Shown: positions 49,018-59,010 of the stretch, piece by piece
How the letters are laid out: the number at the start of each line of letters is the position of its first letter
Position numbering within the stretch: the stretch's first letter is position 1
Notes under the pieces: model-generated
What the model saw: the letters and a program-made list of their open reading frames with translations, nothing else
The model's database searches: none
Told to the model about the DNA's origin: nothing
Made by a program: the position numbers and the translations under genes
DNA from: UBA2336 sp964404445
GTDB taxonomy: Bacteria > Bacteroidota > Bacteroidia > Cytophagales > Cyclobacteriaceae
Assembly: GCA_964404445.1 (NCBI GenBank)
Contig: CAYOJW010000001.1
Span: forward strand, 868,001 to 932,000
DNA length: 64,000 bases
Direction of reading: 5' to 3'

Positions 49018-49505
49018 ATTCTTTTTTTCAGCTCGGCCAGTGCGAGCTCGCGCTCACGTACTTTACCTACACGCACCGCATCAATCAAGGCAAGCATTTC
49101 GTACAGCACCGGGTCGTTTTGTGCGGCCACTACCGCACTCTTGTAAATGGGCATAATGCGCTGCCCCCTCACATTACCACGGGGCGAGGGCCATACATAG
49201 TTTTCGGTACTTTCAATCATCGCGTTAAGCGGTGGAGCAGAATGCGCGGTAGCAAATCCCCGAACAATTTCACCGGGATGTTGGGGGAACACATACCGGA
49301 TGCCGTGCTGAAGAAATTCGTAAAGCGCTGCTGTATTCACCTTCTTTCGTTCTGTATCAATCAACTGGGCATACCGCGAACGGTTCAGCGACTGTGTTAC
49401 TTCCGACTGACTTATATCAAGATTTTCCGCCAGGGTATGATGAAACCAGTCTTTCGCCCCCAGGGCGACTATTTTAAGCAGGATTAGGATATCCTGTGGT
49501 TTCAT
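49011..49505 (-). CDS. Winged-helix protein, putative antitoxin of the nucleotidyltransferase
   Basis: From the ATG at 49505 (MKPQDILILLKIV) the product has 164 residues; two upstream starts are possible. A MarR/AbiEi-like winged helix is seen (FHHTLAENLDISQSEVTQSL, NRSRYAQLID). The C-terminal part has PQHPGEIVRGFATAHSAPPL and YVWPSPRGNVRGQ. By position it should repress the operon and neutralise the transferase, as in AbiE systems, though it lacks close likeness to AbiEi. Confidence 0.68.
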   Translation of the reverse strand: MKPQDILILLKIVALGAKDWFHHTLAENLDISQSEVTQSLNRSRYAQLIDTERKKVNTAALYEFLQHGIRYVFPQHPGEIVRGFATAHSAPPLNAMIESTENYVWPSPRGNVRGQRIMPIYKSAVVAAQNDPVLYEMLALIDAVRVGKVRERELALAELKKRIC

Positions 49506-49604
49506 GGTGTATTGTATCTGGCGCATATCGTATATCGCAATATGCAATATTAAGCGTTTTTTAATTGATTTTCAATTATTTGCGGGTAGATACGCTGTAA
49601 CAAA

Positions 49605-52433
49605 TCAGTTTAGAAGTTTAATAATCATGTAATCATTGAGGTTTAAATACTTTTGAACTGCGTTGGATACATCTGACGGTTTAAGTGAATCAAAAATTTC
49701 AACCTTATTCAGTTCATCGGTGGCTGAAAAGTTTTCATTTTGTTCACATTTCAACAGAAAGGGTCTCCAGAACATACTTGAATTGATCTCCCAGATTAAA
49801 TTATCCCGGATTTTAGCTTTGCTATTGACAAACAGCGTTTCGGAAAGACCGGTGGTTGCGAGAAGTTGTAACTCATCCTTTGTGGCTACGGCCAATCGTT
49901 GAACATCGGACGGGGAAGAGTCAAACCGAACATCCAGAAAGAAATTTTGTGCAGATTTATTTATCCAAATGTTATTGCTTACACCGTACACGCCTTTTTC
50001 TTTCTCCCGCAATCGCTCGAAGAACAATTTTTTTAGTGCAACGTTCGCGACTTCAAGCGCCAGTTTGTCTTTAACATTGATTGGATTTTTTCCCTCAAAC
50101 AAGACACATACCAAACCATTTTTTGCGGAGTCGCTTTCAAAAGTAATCTGCGCTCCAGGTATAAATCTTCCGGCAATCGAAGAAGCAGATGCGTAATTGG
50201 TAATGTTCGTTTCCTGTTGTGAATAGTCAGGGCGGGACAATACCCCTAAGTATTGGTTCACCAACTGAATTATTCGTTGCTTATCGAACGTGCCGGTGAT
50301 GATAAAAATAAATTCTGACGGATCGGTAAAGTTTTCATTGTACAGTTTGAAAAATTGCTTCATCCGTTCTTTGCTGTACGATACGACAGGCTTTTCCATT
50401 GAACCGGAACGACCTGTAACCGAATTGATCGTATCTTCAAATACCTCTCCCGGTAGCCTGACCTTAATCGAACTTTCCGGAGAATGAAGGGTGCAATACC
50501 TTTTAAATGCTTCATCATCCGGTTTGGCACTTGCCATGTATAAGTTAATCAGGTGAAACAGAACCTCCGCATCCTTACTTTTAGAAGATCCTATAATTTT
50601 AATATTACCTTCATCAATAAATGGTAACACACTAACCTTACGTTCAGCCTTCAAATGTTGCAACTCTTTAGCGTTGAGTGACGCAACCCCGGTGAACAAC
50701 TTTACATCTTTCAGTACTGTGATCTCGCCCTGCACATGCTTCAATCGCTGAGCGCTGTATCGGTTAAAGCCCTGCACTTCTATTTTTTCCCCTGTTCCTT
50801 CATCTTTAGCCAGCGGCTTGATGATCACTACCGCCCCGTTCTCAAGTTCCATCCGGATTGCATCAAGTTCCGGTAATTCCTGAATCGAATATTTCGATCC
50901 GGCATTTATGGCAGGTGGGTTCGGTAACGACTTTAGCTTAGGCTCTTCGTACTTCACTGTCTTCTGTCGGCTCGCTTCGTTCAGCCAGGCAAATGCTTCG
51001 GTCTCTGTAGGAACCTCCGGATCGTTCATATCCGGGACGGAAAGAACGATATCGATATTTCCCTTTGTGCGAAGCCACTGAATTACCGTAGCATTAATTT
51101 CTTTTGCCGTCAGGCTGCCCAATAGTTTTATTCTGAGGCTCGATTCATCTAACGGGAAGGCACTGCCCTCATCGTGATAACTTCGTAAACTATATAACAA
51201 TTGATTGTTGCCCTGGGGATTTTTTTGTAAACCTTTCAAAGCAGACAATATTGTTCCTTTTGCCCTGGAAATCTCCGACTCTGAAAACCCAAACTTTTCT
51301 AGGCGTTTCGACTCAACCGCAGCAGATTGAATTGCCTGTTTTATATTCGATGATTTGCTAACGACCTGATGAGTTGTAATCGCTTCTATATTTGCCGATG
51401 GTGCAATTGCCCTTTGGTCAATCGAAATCGCCTCGGGCAGGAAGGCATTACCTTCCCTGAGGTTCTTCAACCGCTGATCCAGCATTGCATTGACTAAGGT
51501 ATAGCAAAGTTCAACCTTGATTTCGTCCTGTGTACCGATAACGAACTTACGGTAAACGGGCTTTCTCTTTTTGAAAAGTTCAACCTTGATTGATTGTATC
51601 TCACGGCCCTGCTCTACAACCACTAATTTGTTCTTTGCATGAAGCGGAACATCAAGCAAAGTTTTAAGGTTTGCTTTTTGTTTAGCCCCGTTATTTGAAA
51701 AGCCTGAAAAGTATTGTTTAATAAGTTTTTCTACCTGTGTTGCATCCACGTTGCCAACCACAAATACCGTTTGGTACATCGGATGGTACCAGTCTTTATA
51801 AAAATCCACCAAGGTTTCTCCTGATGTCGTTTTAACTATCTCGATTTGCCTGACAGGGTAGGCATAGTAAGGATTTCTATCCAACTGAAGGAAGGGTATT
51901 TGCTTAAGTGACCTGAATGCCTTGTTGTTTCCTCCCTCCAATTCCCGCAACACGGCTGCCCGTTCCTGTTCGATTTCGGCAGGCAAAAATGAAATACGAC
52001 CTGCACAATCGCTTAGTGCCAGCATGGCGCTGTCCAAAAGGTTAGCGTGATCGGGAATTGTAAAAGAGTAATCTGTAGTGCCGCCCGTGGATGCAATACA
52101 CCGGGCACCTCTTGCGCTAAAAAACTTACTCACTCCATGCGGAAAATGACTCGTGCTTCGTACACCCAGATGCTCCACAAAATGAGCCACACCATTTTCA
52201 TTTTGAGCCTCATCAAAATTGCCCGCATTAACTGTTAACTTAATTTCTATTTTATCTGACGTATCATCGTTTTCCAAAATATAGTACTGCAACCCATTCG
52301 GCAACTTTCCATATTTCACAGCTGAGTTAAGCGGAAGTTTTTCACCGGATTGTGAAAAAGCGATGTGCGCAAAAAAATAACACGCCATAAAAGCGTATGT
52401 CTTTCTGATATAGGACAGGTTAAATTTCGGCAT
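49605..52433 (-). CDS. Periplasmic M16-family zinc peptidase
   Basis: The start at 52433 (MPKFNLSYIRK) gives a signal peptide (CYFFAHIAFSQ) and 942 residues. The zinc motif is HFVEHLG (HxxEH, about residue 84), with the downstream Glu in EQERAAVLRELEGG. Two peptidase halves are joined; the second lacks the motif, as usual in the pitrilysin type. It follows the SusD gene by 76 bases and closes the SusC/SusD operon, which suggests it digests imported peptides. Confidence 0.92.
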   Translation of the reverse strand: MPKFNLSYIRKTYAFMACYFFAHIAFSQSGEKLPLNSAVKYGKLPNGLQYYILENDDTSDKIEIKLTVNAGNFDEAQNENGVAHFVEHLGVRSTSHFPHGVSKFFSARGARCIASTGGTTDYSFTIPDHANLLDSAMLALSDCAGRISFLPAEIEQERAAVLRELEGGNNKAFRSLKQIPFLQLDRNPYYAYPVRQIEIVKTTSGETLVDFYKDWYHPMYQTVFVVGNVDATQVEKLIKQYFSGFSNNGAKQKANLKTLLDVPLHAKNKLVVVEQGREIQSIKVELFKKRKPVYRKFVIGTQDEIKVELCYTLVNAMLDQRLKNLREGNAFLPEAISIDQRAIAPSANIEAITTHQVVSKSSNIKQAIQSAAVESKRLEKFGFSESEISRAKGTILSALKGLQKNPQGNNQLLYSLRSYHDEGSAFPLDESSLRIKLLGSLTAKEINATVIQWLRTKGNIDIVLSVPDMNDPEVPTETEAFAWLNEASRQKTVKYEEPKLKSLPNPPAINAGSKYSIQELPELDAIRMELENGAVVIIKPLAKDEGTGEKIEVQGFNRYSAQRLKHVQGEITVLKDVKLFTGVASLNAKELQHLKAERKVSVLPFIDEGNIKIIGSSKSKDAEVLFHLINLYMASAKPDDEAFKRYCTLHSPESSIKVRLPGEVFEDTINSVTGRSGSMEKPVVSYSKERMKQFFKLYNENFTDPSEFIFIITGTFDKQRIIQLVNQYLGVLSRPDYSQQETNITNYASASSIAGRFIPGAQITFESDSAKNGLVCVLFEGKNPINVKDKLALEVANVALKKLFFERLREKEKGVYGVSNNIWINKSAQNFFLDVRFDSSPSDVQRLAVATKDELQLLATTGLSETLFVNSKAKIRDNLIWEINSSMFWRPFLLKCEQNENFSATDELNKVEIFDSLKPSDVSNAVQKYLNLNDYMIIKLLN

Positions 52434-52509
52434 AAATAAATTCTCTTGGCATAAAATTCCCATGCAGGAATCTGCGCTTATTGAATTAACACTGTTTTAA
52501 AACGAAAAC

Positions 52510-53904
52510 TTAATATCCTGGATTTTGCGGCTTAAGTTTCGGGTTGTTTCTTAATTCGTGAGCTGGCAGTGGATATAGCTGATCGTCAGTTGTCCAACCG
52601 GGCTTCTTTGTTGCAAGTACCGTATTCGCCCGATCCCATCGTTTCAGGTCAAGCCACCGATGACCCCACTCCGCGAGGAATTCAATTCTGCGTTCCTGCT
52701 CGATTGCTAAAATCAAATCGTCTTCGCTGATGGACGGATTAGTTTCCTGAATCAATGGAAGATTAGCTCGTCTCCTAATCTCATCGATATCGGCAATTGC
52801 CAAGACGAGTTTACCTTGCCGGGCGCGTGCCTCTGACCGGATCAAAAACATTTCCGCTAACCTGAATACAGTGGAATACTCATTTGATTCAGGGCCGCTA
52901 AGGGTCTGTAATTTGTATTTGTAGGGATAATACACAGTTTCACCCGAGATTATCCGAGTTGTTATCCAACTTGTTCTCCTGAGGTCGCCCGGTTCGAAAT
53001 CATCGATAACCTCATTACGGAGAACGTTGAAGTTAAGTGCCCTACTGGTTCCGAAATAATAACCCTCATTTGTATACTGAGCACCATCCTGTACACGTAG
53101 TTGCCAAATTGCTTCAGCACTGTTAGAACGAAAAACCAAATCCAGGTTAGAAGTTAAACTGTACACAAGGTTCCGAGTAATTACGTTACCCGCTTTTTCC
53201 TCAGCTCGTGCCCAATCTTCCCGGTAGAGGTAAACTCTTGCCAACATAGCTGTAACGGTATGTTTGTTAGGCCTAACTCTGCCCGTAGTGATGTAGTTCT
53301 CTACCAACAAATTCTCAGCCTCCTGAAGATCAAGTAAGATTTGTTCGTATACTTCGTCTATGGGTGACCGGGCAATGACAGCATTTTGTGTATAGTCTGT
53401 TGTGATAACAATCGGCACATCTCCGAAGAAATTGACCAAGTAGAAATGGCTGAACGCCCGGATAAAAAGTGCTTCACCTCTCAAATGAGCCTTTGTAGTT
53501 GGAGTCATTCCTGTAGATCGTTCGAGACCTTCCAATATGGAATTGGTTATGTAAATGCTTCTATACATAGACTCCCAAAAGAGCAAGACATCAGCATTAT
53601 CAGCCTCTAGATTATTATTTTCAAATTGCAGATTCTGAGGATTCAATGGATAGTTATGAAGTTCATCTGCCGATAGTCCACCAACTGAACCCACGCTTTT
53701 ATCGGAACCGCTGGAAAAATTATTAGAACCCTGTAGATTCAAATACATCCCGGCCATGGCCGATTCGGCTGCCAGATCGTTCGCAAAAACAAGATCGACC
53801 GGGATTTTTGAATCCGGAGGATCAACTTCCAGAAAGCTTTCACAAGATGCTAACGATAAGACTATCGCCAGATATGACCATTGCTTGACCTGCAAATATT
53901 TCAT
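52510..53904 (-). CDS. SusD/RagB-family substrate-binding lipoprotein
   Basis: The ATG at 53904 (MKYLQVKQWSYLAIVLSLASC) puts a lipobox Cys at residue 21 and gives 464 residues; an upstream in-frame start is unlikely. Typical SusD blocks are FLEVDPPDSKIP, GEALFIRAFSHFYLVNFFGD, VRPNKHTVTAMLARVYLY and AEWGHRWLDLKRW. The protein caps the SusC channel on the cell surface and binds the substrate. Its gene is separated from susC by the FISUMP gene. Confidence 0.95.
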   Translation of the reverse strand: MKYLQVKQWSYLAIVLSLASCESFLEVDPPDSKIPVDLVFANDLAAESAMAGMYLNLQGSNNFSSGSDKSVGSVGGLSADELHNYPLNPQNLQFENNNLEADNADVLLFWESMYRSIYITNSILEGLERSTGMTPTTKAHLRGEALFIRAFSHFYLVNFFGDVPIVITTDYTQNAVIARSPIDEVYEQILLDLQEAENLLVENYITTGRVRPNKHTVTAMLARVYLYREDWARAEEKAGNVITRNLVYSLTSNLDLVFRSNSAEAIWQLRVQDGAQYTNEGYYFGTSRALNFNVLRNEVIDDFEPGDLRRTSWITTRIISGETVYYPYKYKLQTLSGPESNEYSTVFRLAEMFLIRSEARARQGKLVLAIADIDEIRRRANLPLIQETNPSISEDDLILAIEQERRIEFLAEWGHRWLDLKRWDRANTVLATKKPGWTTDDQLYPLPAHELRNNPKLKPQNPGY

Positions 53905-53994
53905 CTTTGATAACCTCGATAATTTAACTTCTATAATCAATCTTATTGAATTTAGATAGGAAGGACTTTCATCCTTCCTATCTTTATTAAACAA

Positions 53995-55359
53995 CTAGTC
54001 TTTTATACATCTGCAAGCGTAGCCATAACCTCTTGGAGCTCCGGTATTTTGACCTATCGTGACATTGGTGCTACCCACGTTAACGGTGTTGTTACGTCTT
54101 TGATCAACAAAAACGGCATCGGGTGTAGAAGACCAATATTGGCCAATAGAGCCAGTATTAACGAATGTTCCGTCTTCTACGTTGCGCCTTCCGGATCGTG
54201 TTAATTTCAACACAGTAAAAGCATTTGCAGATGTGCCGAGATTTTCCGCTATCCATTCGGCCTGTGTTGGAATTCTCCACCCCACAGGGCATGGGTTGTT
54301 AATTCCATTTACACCCTGCCACAAATTATCATTTGCAGTAGTTCTCCAATCACGCTCAATTGGGTTGATGATAAACTTATTTGTCTCCGGAGTATCATCA
54401 TCCGAGGTTTCATAGGGCTCTACAGCCGATGTCATGCCCTTAACGCCTTCCGCCCCTTCATTCGTTCCGTTTATCCGTGCTATGAGTTGGTGTCGATCCG
54501 CAGCGCGACCTCCCTGGAACAAATCACCATAGGCCAGATAATCATCAATGGCAGTCGCTGCCCGACTCGCTCCCAGGTTTCGGTCGAGCCATTTCTTGCC
54601 CGTAGTTGCGCTGGTGATCGTTCCATACGTTACAGGCAAATTGTTATACGTAAAACTTACTGTCTCCGCGCCAACTGCTCCGGTATAGGTTGAAGTTACC
54701 GTTTCACCCGTAATGGTACCCGCCTGTGCCTTTGGTGTTACGGTAACTTTAAAGTGCTTGCCGTTTTGTGCAGCAAGAATACGATATGTTGCGTTTGTTG
54801 CACCCGCGATGACAGTTTCGCCTGCACCCGCACCATCATTCGCAACGTACCATTGATACACATGCTCACCCGGTGCATCGCCTTCCGCATCTGTGTAGGT
54901 GAAGGTTACGGTTATGTCTTTATCTTCCTGTATATCACCATTAATCTGGATGTTCGATGCCACGGGAGCCAGGTTGCCCGTTTCAAATGTTTCGACATCC
55001 CCGTAGGCGGTTCCTTTACTGTTTGTGGCGTAGGCCCGTATATAGTAATCGGTACCTGATGAAAGGCCGGTAAGTTCTGCGGTAAACTCTTCAAAGTCCG
55101 TCACCGTTTTTTTATTGTCAGCCATAGTCGGTACAGTAACATTAATGCTATAGACAAAACCGGCTTCTGTAATTTTATCATTTCCAGTGTCAGTAATCTC
55201 TCCTGTAACATTGGCGGTAGTTGTGGTGGTGGTAATGTCTGTGCCGGTCACTACCGTGGGTAATGTTTTCGGCTTGTCATCATCATTCCCGCATGAGGCC
55301 AGTTGTACTATGGCTGTCACCATTAGCACACCCGTAATCAAATTGGTTTTCATTTTCAT
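53995..55359 (-). CDS. FISUMP-domain surface lipoprotein
   Basis: The 454-residue protein has a lipoprotein signal (TGVLMVTAIVQLASC, Cys about residue 24). A first fibronectin/Ig-like domain has TTTTTTANVTGEITDTG and LSSGTDYYIRAYATNSKGTA. A second Ig-like domain (TYTDAEGDAPGEHVYQWYV) follows. The C-terminal FISUMP domain has GKKWLDRNLGASRA, NPCPVGWRIPTQAEW and YACRCIKD. It probably binds a ligand at the surface next to SusD. It lies 28 bases after susC and about 90 before susD, and is expressed with them. Confidence 0.9.
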   Translation of the reverse strand: MKMKTNLITGVLMVTAIVQLASCGNDDDKPKTLPTVVTGTDITTTTTTANVTGEITDTGNDKITEAGFVYSINVTVPTMADNKKTVTDFEEFTAELTGLSSGTDYYIRAYATNSKGTAYGDVETFETGNLAPVASNIQINGDIQEDKDITVTFTYTDAEGDAPGEHVYQWYVANDGAGAGETVIAGATNATYRILAAQNGKHFKVTVTPKAQAGTITGETVTSTYTGAVGAETVSFTYNNLPVTYGTITSATTGKKWLDRNLGASRAATAIDDYLAYGDLFQGGRAADRHQLIARINGTNEGAEGVKGMTSAVEPYETSDDDTPETNKFIINPIERDWRTTANDNLWQGVNGINNPCPVGWRIPTQAEWIAENLGTSANAFTVLKLTRSGRRNVEDGTFVNTGSIGQYWSSTPDAVFVDQRRNNTVNVGSTNVTIGQNTGAPRGYGYACRCIKD

Positions 55360-55387
55360 AGTTATCCGGTTAAGTAAAATTTAATTA

Positions 55388-58300
55388 TTAAAGTTTTAGC
55401 TGAAGACCCAAGGTTAGCATTTGTAACGGAGGAAGTGAGCCACTACCTGTTTCCGGGTCAAGACCCTCATATCTGGTTAGCGTAAACAAATTCTGACCCT
55501 GCAGGTAAATCTTTGCTTGCTGTAGTTTTACACGCTCAGTCCATTTGAGGGGGAACAGGTACGCGATAGTCAATGTTCTCAACCTGATGAAAGAAGCATC
55601 TGTAATGTTATAATTGCTTGCTTTCATAAGATCATAGTGATAACTCGCGTCATTAAACCCGTATTTCTGCACAGATGTTATATCCCCAGGTTGTTGCCAG
55701 CGAGAAAGAACCCAAGCCGGTTGGTTAACAATTACACCAGGCGAATCGCCATAAAAACGCTGTATTTGCCATTTGGTGAAATAAAAATTAATGGAAAATT
55801 CAAGGCCTTTATACTGAACTGTATTCATCCAGCCACCATACATGCTTTTATCGGTATTGTTCATTAACGATCTATCCTGATCATTGTACTTGCCGTCATT
55901 ATTTTTGTCCTCGACCTCATACAATCCGGTTTCAGAATTCAAGCCCTTAAACGTGTACAGGTACCGGATCGACAACGGTTCGCCCACTTTATAAATGGTT
56001 GCATACGGTGAATCTTCAATGCCCTCAAATTTTATCAGTTTGTTTTGGGGAATTGAAAGATTCACGGACATATTCCAATTCCAGTTGTCGTTGGTGATTA
56101 CGGCACCCCGCACCAAAAATTCCCAGCCGCTGTTTTGAACGGTTGCATCAAAATTCCGACTGACCGATGAAAAGCCTGATGTGGCCGGCAGCGGATATTG
56201 TACCAACTGGTTAGAGGTACGATTCCTGTACCAGGCAATCTCGGTGCTCAGCCGGGCTTTGAAAAAAGACATTTCTAACGCGCCTTCCAGTTTGTGGGTT
56301 TCCTCCCATGCATAGTCGGGATTATACAATGCCCAAGGCACAGACCCGGCTAGTCCCTGGTATTTTTCAGTTACAACATCATATAAATTATAGAAACCAT
56401 AATCCAGAATGTTATCGCTACCTGTAACACCGTAACTTGCGCGAATCTTACCAAATGTTAAAAAGGTAAGGTTTTCCTTAACCAACTTTTCCTCGGTAAA
56501 AATCCAAGCGCTTCCTACCGACCAAAAATTTCCAAAGCGTTTGCCGGGCCCGAAGCGTGATGAACCATCCCTTCTTGCTGTCAAGTTCAGCAGATATTTT
56601 TGGCCGAAGTTATATCCCAAACGACTGTACAGACTGGCGAAATTATACTCGGTAGACTCATCAAAGTTAACGACCGTTCTTCCCGCTGCTTTTAATGAAC
56701 CCAACAAAGCGTTCGATACATATTCCGTTCCTGCAATATCAAATATAGAGCCCCGGTTGCGCTGCAGGGTTGCACCCACAAGGAAATCCAACTGATGATC
56801 GTTCCAACTTTTGTGCATCACAACCTGCGGTTCAATATTGAATACGGAGCGTACGTCATTTTGAATACCGGCTGCACCGTATCGTACCGGGTTTCCGGGA
56901 GTCGGTTGTACAGATTCTGATCGGCCTCTATAAAGTCCTTCCGCATCCGTTGTGTTCATACCAATAGCGGTAGATATTGAGATGCCCGGAACAAGTTCGT
57001 AACTTAAATTCGCATTTGTCATGAACGTTCGCGTAACGGATCTGAACTTGTTCAGCAACCCCGCTACAGGATTTCTCCAGGTACTGTATAAAAAACCGGT
57101 ACCCAGATCGTGAATTTCCCAATTAATATTTCCTTCGGCATCATACAGTTCAGGAGCGTTTGGGGGTAATGTAAGTGCGTCTGTCACAAACGATGCAGTA
57201 AACAGCTCATTAATACTTACTCCGTAGTTTGCGGAAAGGGATATTCTGAATCTTTCATCATTGGACGTATGATTAACAGAAAGGCTTCCGGTAAAACGCT
57301 GAAATCCAAAATCACCAGGCGTAACCAGCGTTTCCTTATGGTATCCGGTATTGAATCGAAACGATGTATTTTTTGTTCCCGATGATATTCCAACCTGGAT
57401 ATCGGTTATCGTTGCTGTTCCTCCCAAGAGCACATCCTGCCAATCGGTATACCGCGTAGTATCCCACTTGGTAAGATCGGGGGCAGCATAATCGGTGATG
57501 GGAAGACCTTCATTCGCAAAAGCCTCCTTGCGCATGGCAACATATTGTTGAGTGCTCAACAGATCAACCCGGTTTGCCATCCTGCCTGCACCCGTTGAGA
57601 ATACAACATCGAGGTTTGTCCGGCCAATACTCTTTTTATTTTGTTTGGTGGTGACCAGAATTACACCGTTGGCTCCGCGTGATCCGTAAATTGCAGTTGC
57701 ATCCCCGTCTTTCAGAATTTCAAAACTTTCGATATCGGATGGATTAATCGAACTCAGCGGATCTTGATTATCATTGTAATCATAATTAATAGTGTTGCCA
57801 CCTGTAAGTTCACCTCCACCTAACAATCTGACTCCAGCAGAACTTATGGGCACGCCATCGATGACATATAGCGGACGATTTCCATTTCCTGCACCTGTTC
57901 CCGGCTTCTGCGTTCGAAGGCTATTATCGCCCCTAATACGGATGCGGGGTGCGCTACCCGGAGTGCCACCATTCGAGATAATATCCAACCCTGCTACCTG
58001 TCCTTGCAAAGCCATGATAGGGCTTGTTACCGGCTGCCGCTCGATATCTTTTGCTGTAATTTTTACAATGTTCCCTGTCTTGAGCCTGTCGGTTGTTTCG
58101 TAGTAGCCGCCACTAATCACAACTTCACCAAGAACTTTCGTGTCTTCTTCCATAATTACATCGATGATCACTCGTGCCGCAGGCGATGTTTCGAATGATT
58201 TATAGCCAATGAATGAAAACACGAGTATATCTTCATCCTTGGCATCGATGATATATTTCCCGTTACTATCGCTTACTGTGCCCGTGGTAGTTCCTTTGAT

Positions 58301-58795
58301 GAAAATGCTTACACCCGGTAACGGTGACCCGCTCTTATCCGTTACCGTTCCGGAGATCTGTTCTCTTGCAGAATTAACGATCAAGGGCTCAGGTTCTTTT
58401 TCAAAAACGATAACACTACTATTGACCTGCTTGTACTGTAACGATGTACCTTCAAACACCAAATCAAGAAGCACCTTAACCGTGAGCGTTTGATTTCCCA
58501 ACGTAAGCGGTGAAACTTTGTCGATTTCCTGCTGCCGGTAACCGAACACCAACGTTGTCTGATCCTGGATTTTTTTAAAGAGTTGCGGAAGGGTTTCGTT
58601 ATCCAGTTCAATGGTTACTTTGATCTCTTCCAACGACTGGCCTTTGCCCACGTGTGCAAACAGCATGGTCATGCTGAACAATCCGATGACGATATACACG
58701 AAGCCTGCCCGCATAAGAAATACAAGGGTTTTATGCTCACTAAAAAATGCAGCTTTCCGCCTGACCAGGCATAGCCCGGTTAAGTTAAAATGCAT
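55388..58795 (-). CDS. SusC/RagA-family TonB-dependent outer-membrane transporter with STN domain
   Basis: The 1135-residue protein has an N-terminal membrane/signal segment (AGFVYIVIGLFSMTML). An STN signalling domain (VTIELDNETLPQLFKKIQDQ, residues about 60-130) follows, then a carboxypeptidase-like domain (ISGTVTDKSGSPLPGVSIFI, GTVSDSNGKYIID). The plug has the SusC signature and GDATAIYGSRGANGVILVTT. The barrel runs to FTLTRYEGLDPETG and a final aromatic/Leu end (LGLQLKL). The STN domain is the part that contacts FecR, so the transporter also senses its substrate. Confidence 0.96.
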   Translation of the reverse strand: MHFNLTGLCLVRRKAAFFSEHKTLVFLMRAGFVYIVIGLFSMTMLFAHVGKGQSLEEIKVTIELDNETLPQLFKKIQDQTTLVFGYRQQEIDKVSPLTLGNQTLTVKVLLDLVFEGTSLQYKQVNSSVIVFEKEPEPLIVNSAREQISGTVTDKSGSPLPGVSIFIKGTTTGTVSDSNGKYIIDAKDEDILVFSFIGYKSFETSPAARVIIDVIMEEDTKVLGEVVISGGYYETTDRLKTGNIVKITAKDIERQPVTSPIMALQGQVAGLDIISNGGTPGSAPRIRIRGDNSLRTQKPGTGAGNGNRPLYVIDGVPISSAGVRLLGGGELTGGNTINYDYNDNQDPLSSINPSDIESFEILKDGDATAIYGSRGANGVILVTTKQNKKSIGRTNLDVVFSTGAGRMANRVDLLSTQQYVAMRKEAFANEGLPITDYAAPDLTKWDTTRYTDWQDVLLGGTATITDIQVGISSGTKNTSFRFNTGYHKETLVTPGDFGFQRFTGSLSVNHTSNDERFRISLSANYGVSINELFTASFVTDALTLPPNAPELYDAEGNINWEIHDLGTGFLYSTWRNPVAGLLNKFRSVTRTFMTNANLSYELVPGISISTAIGMNTTDAEGLYRGRSESVQPTPGNPVRYGAAGIQNDVRSVFNIEPQVVMHKSWNDHQLDFLVGATLQRNRGSIFDIAGTEYVSNALLGSLKAAGRTVVNFDESTEYNFASLYSRLGYNFGQKYLLNLTARRDGSSRFGPGKRFGNFWSVGSAWIFTEEKLVKENLTFLTFGKIRASYGVTGSDNILDYGFYNLYDVVTEKYQGLAGSVPWALYNPDYAWEETHKLEGALEMSFFKARLSTEIAWYRNRTSNQLVQYPLPATSGFSSVSRNFDATVQNSGWEFLVRGAVITNDNWNWNMSVNLSIPQNKLIKFEGIEDSPYATIYKVGEPLSIRYLYTFKGLNSETGLYEVEDKNNDGKYNDQDRSLMNNTDKSMYGGWMNTVQYKGLEFSINFYFTKWQIQRFYGDSPGVIVNQPAWVLSRWQQPGDITSVQKYGFNDASYHYDLMKASNYNITDASFIRLRTLTIAYLFPLKWTERVKLQQAKIYLQGQNLFTLTRYEGLDPETGSGSLPPLQMLTLGLQLKL

Positions 58796-58881
58796 AACTT
58801 GGGTTGTTTTTAATGGTTATCCGATTATTAGAAACACGAGGTCGTTCGGCTGTCACCGGGCGGCCTCAAATTTTTGTAGAG

Positions 58882-58914
58882 GGTCGACAGTCAATGGTCG
58901 ACAGTCCACAGTCG
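58882..58914. repeat. Tandem 14-bp repeat upstream of susC
   Basis: GGTCGACAGTCAAT (58882-58895) is followed directly by GGTCGACAGTCCAC (58896-58909) and a partial AGTC. It lies in the 215-base spacer between fecR and susC. Confidence 0.65.
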
Positions 58915-59010
58915 TGCGGAGTTAGTTGTCTTTCGGAGTTGTGGTAGTAAATGGTTTCATGTAGATTCTTGTTTTTAGGTTTACTTTTTAAATTCAAGCG
59001 CAGGTTCTGC

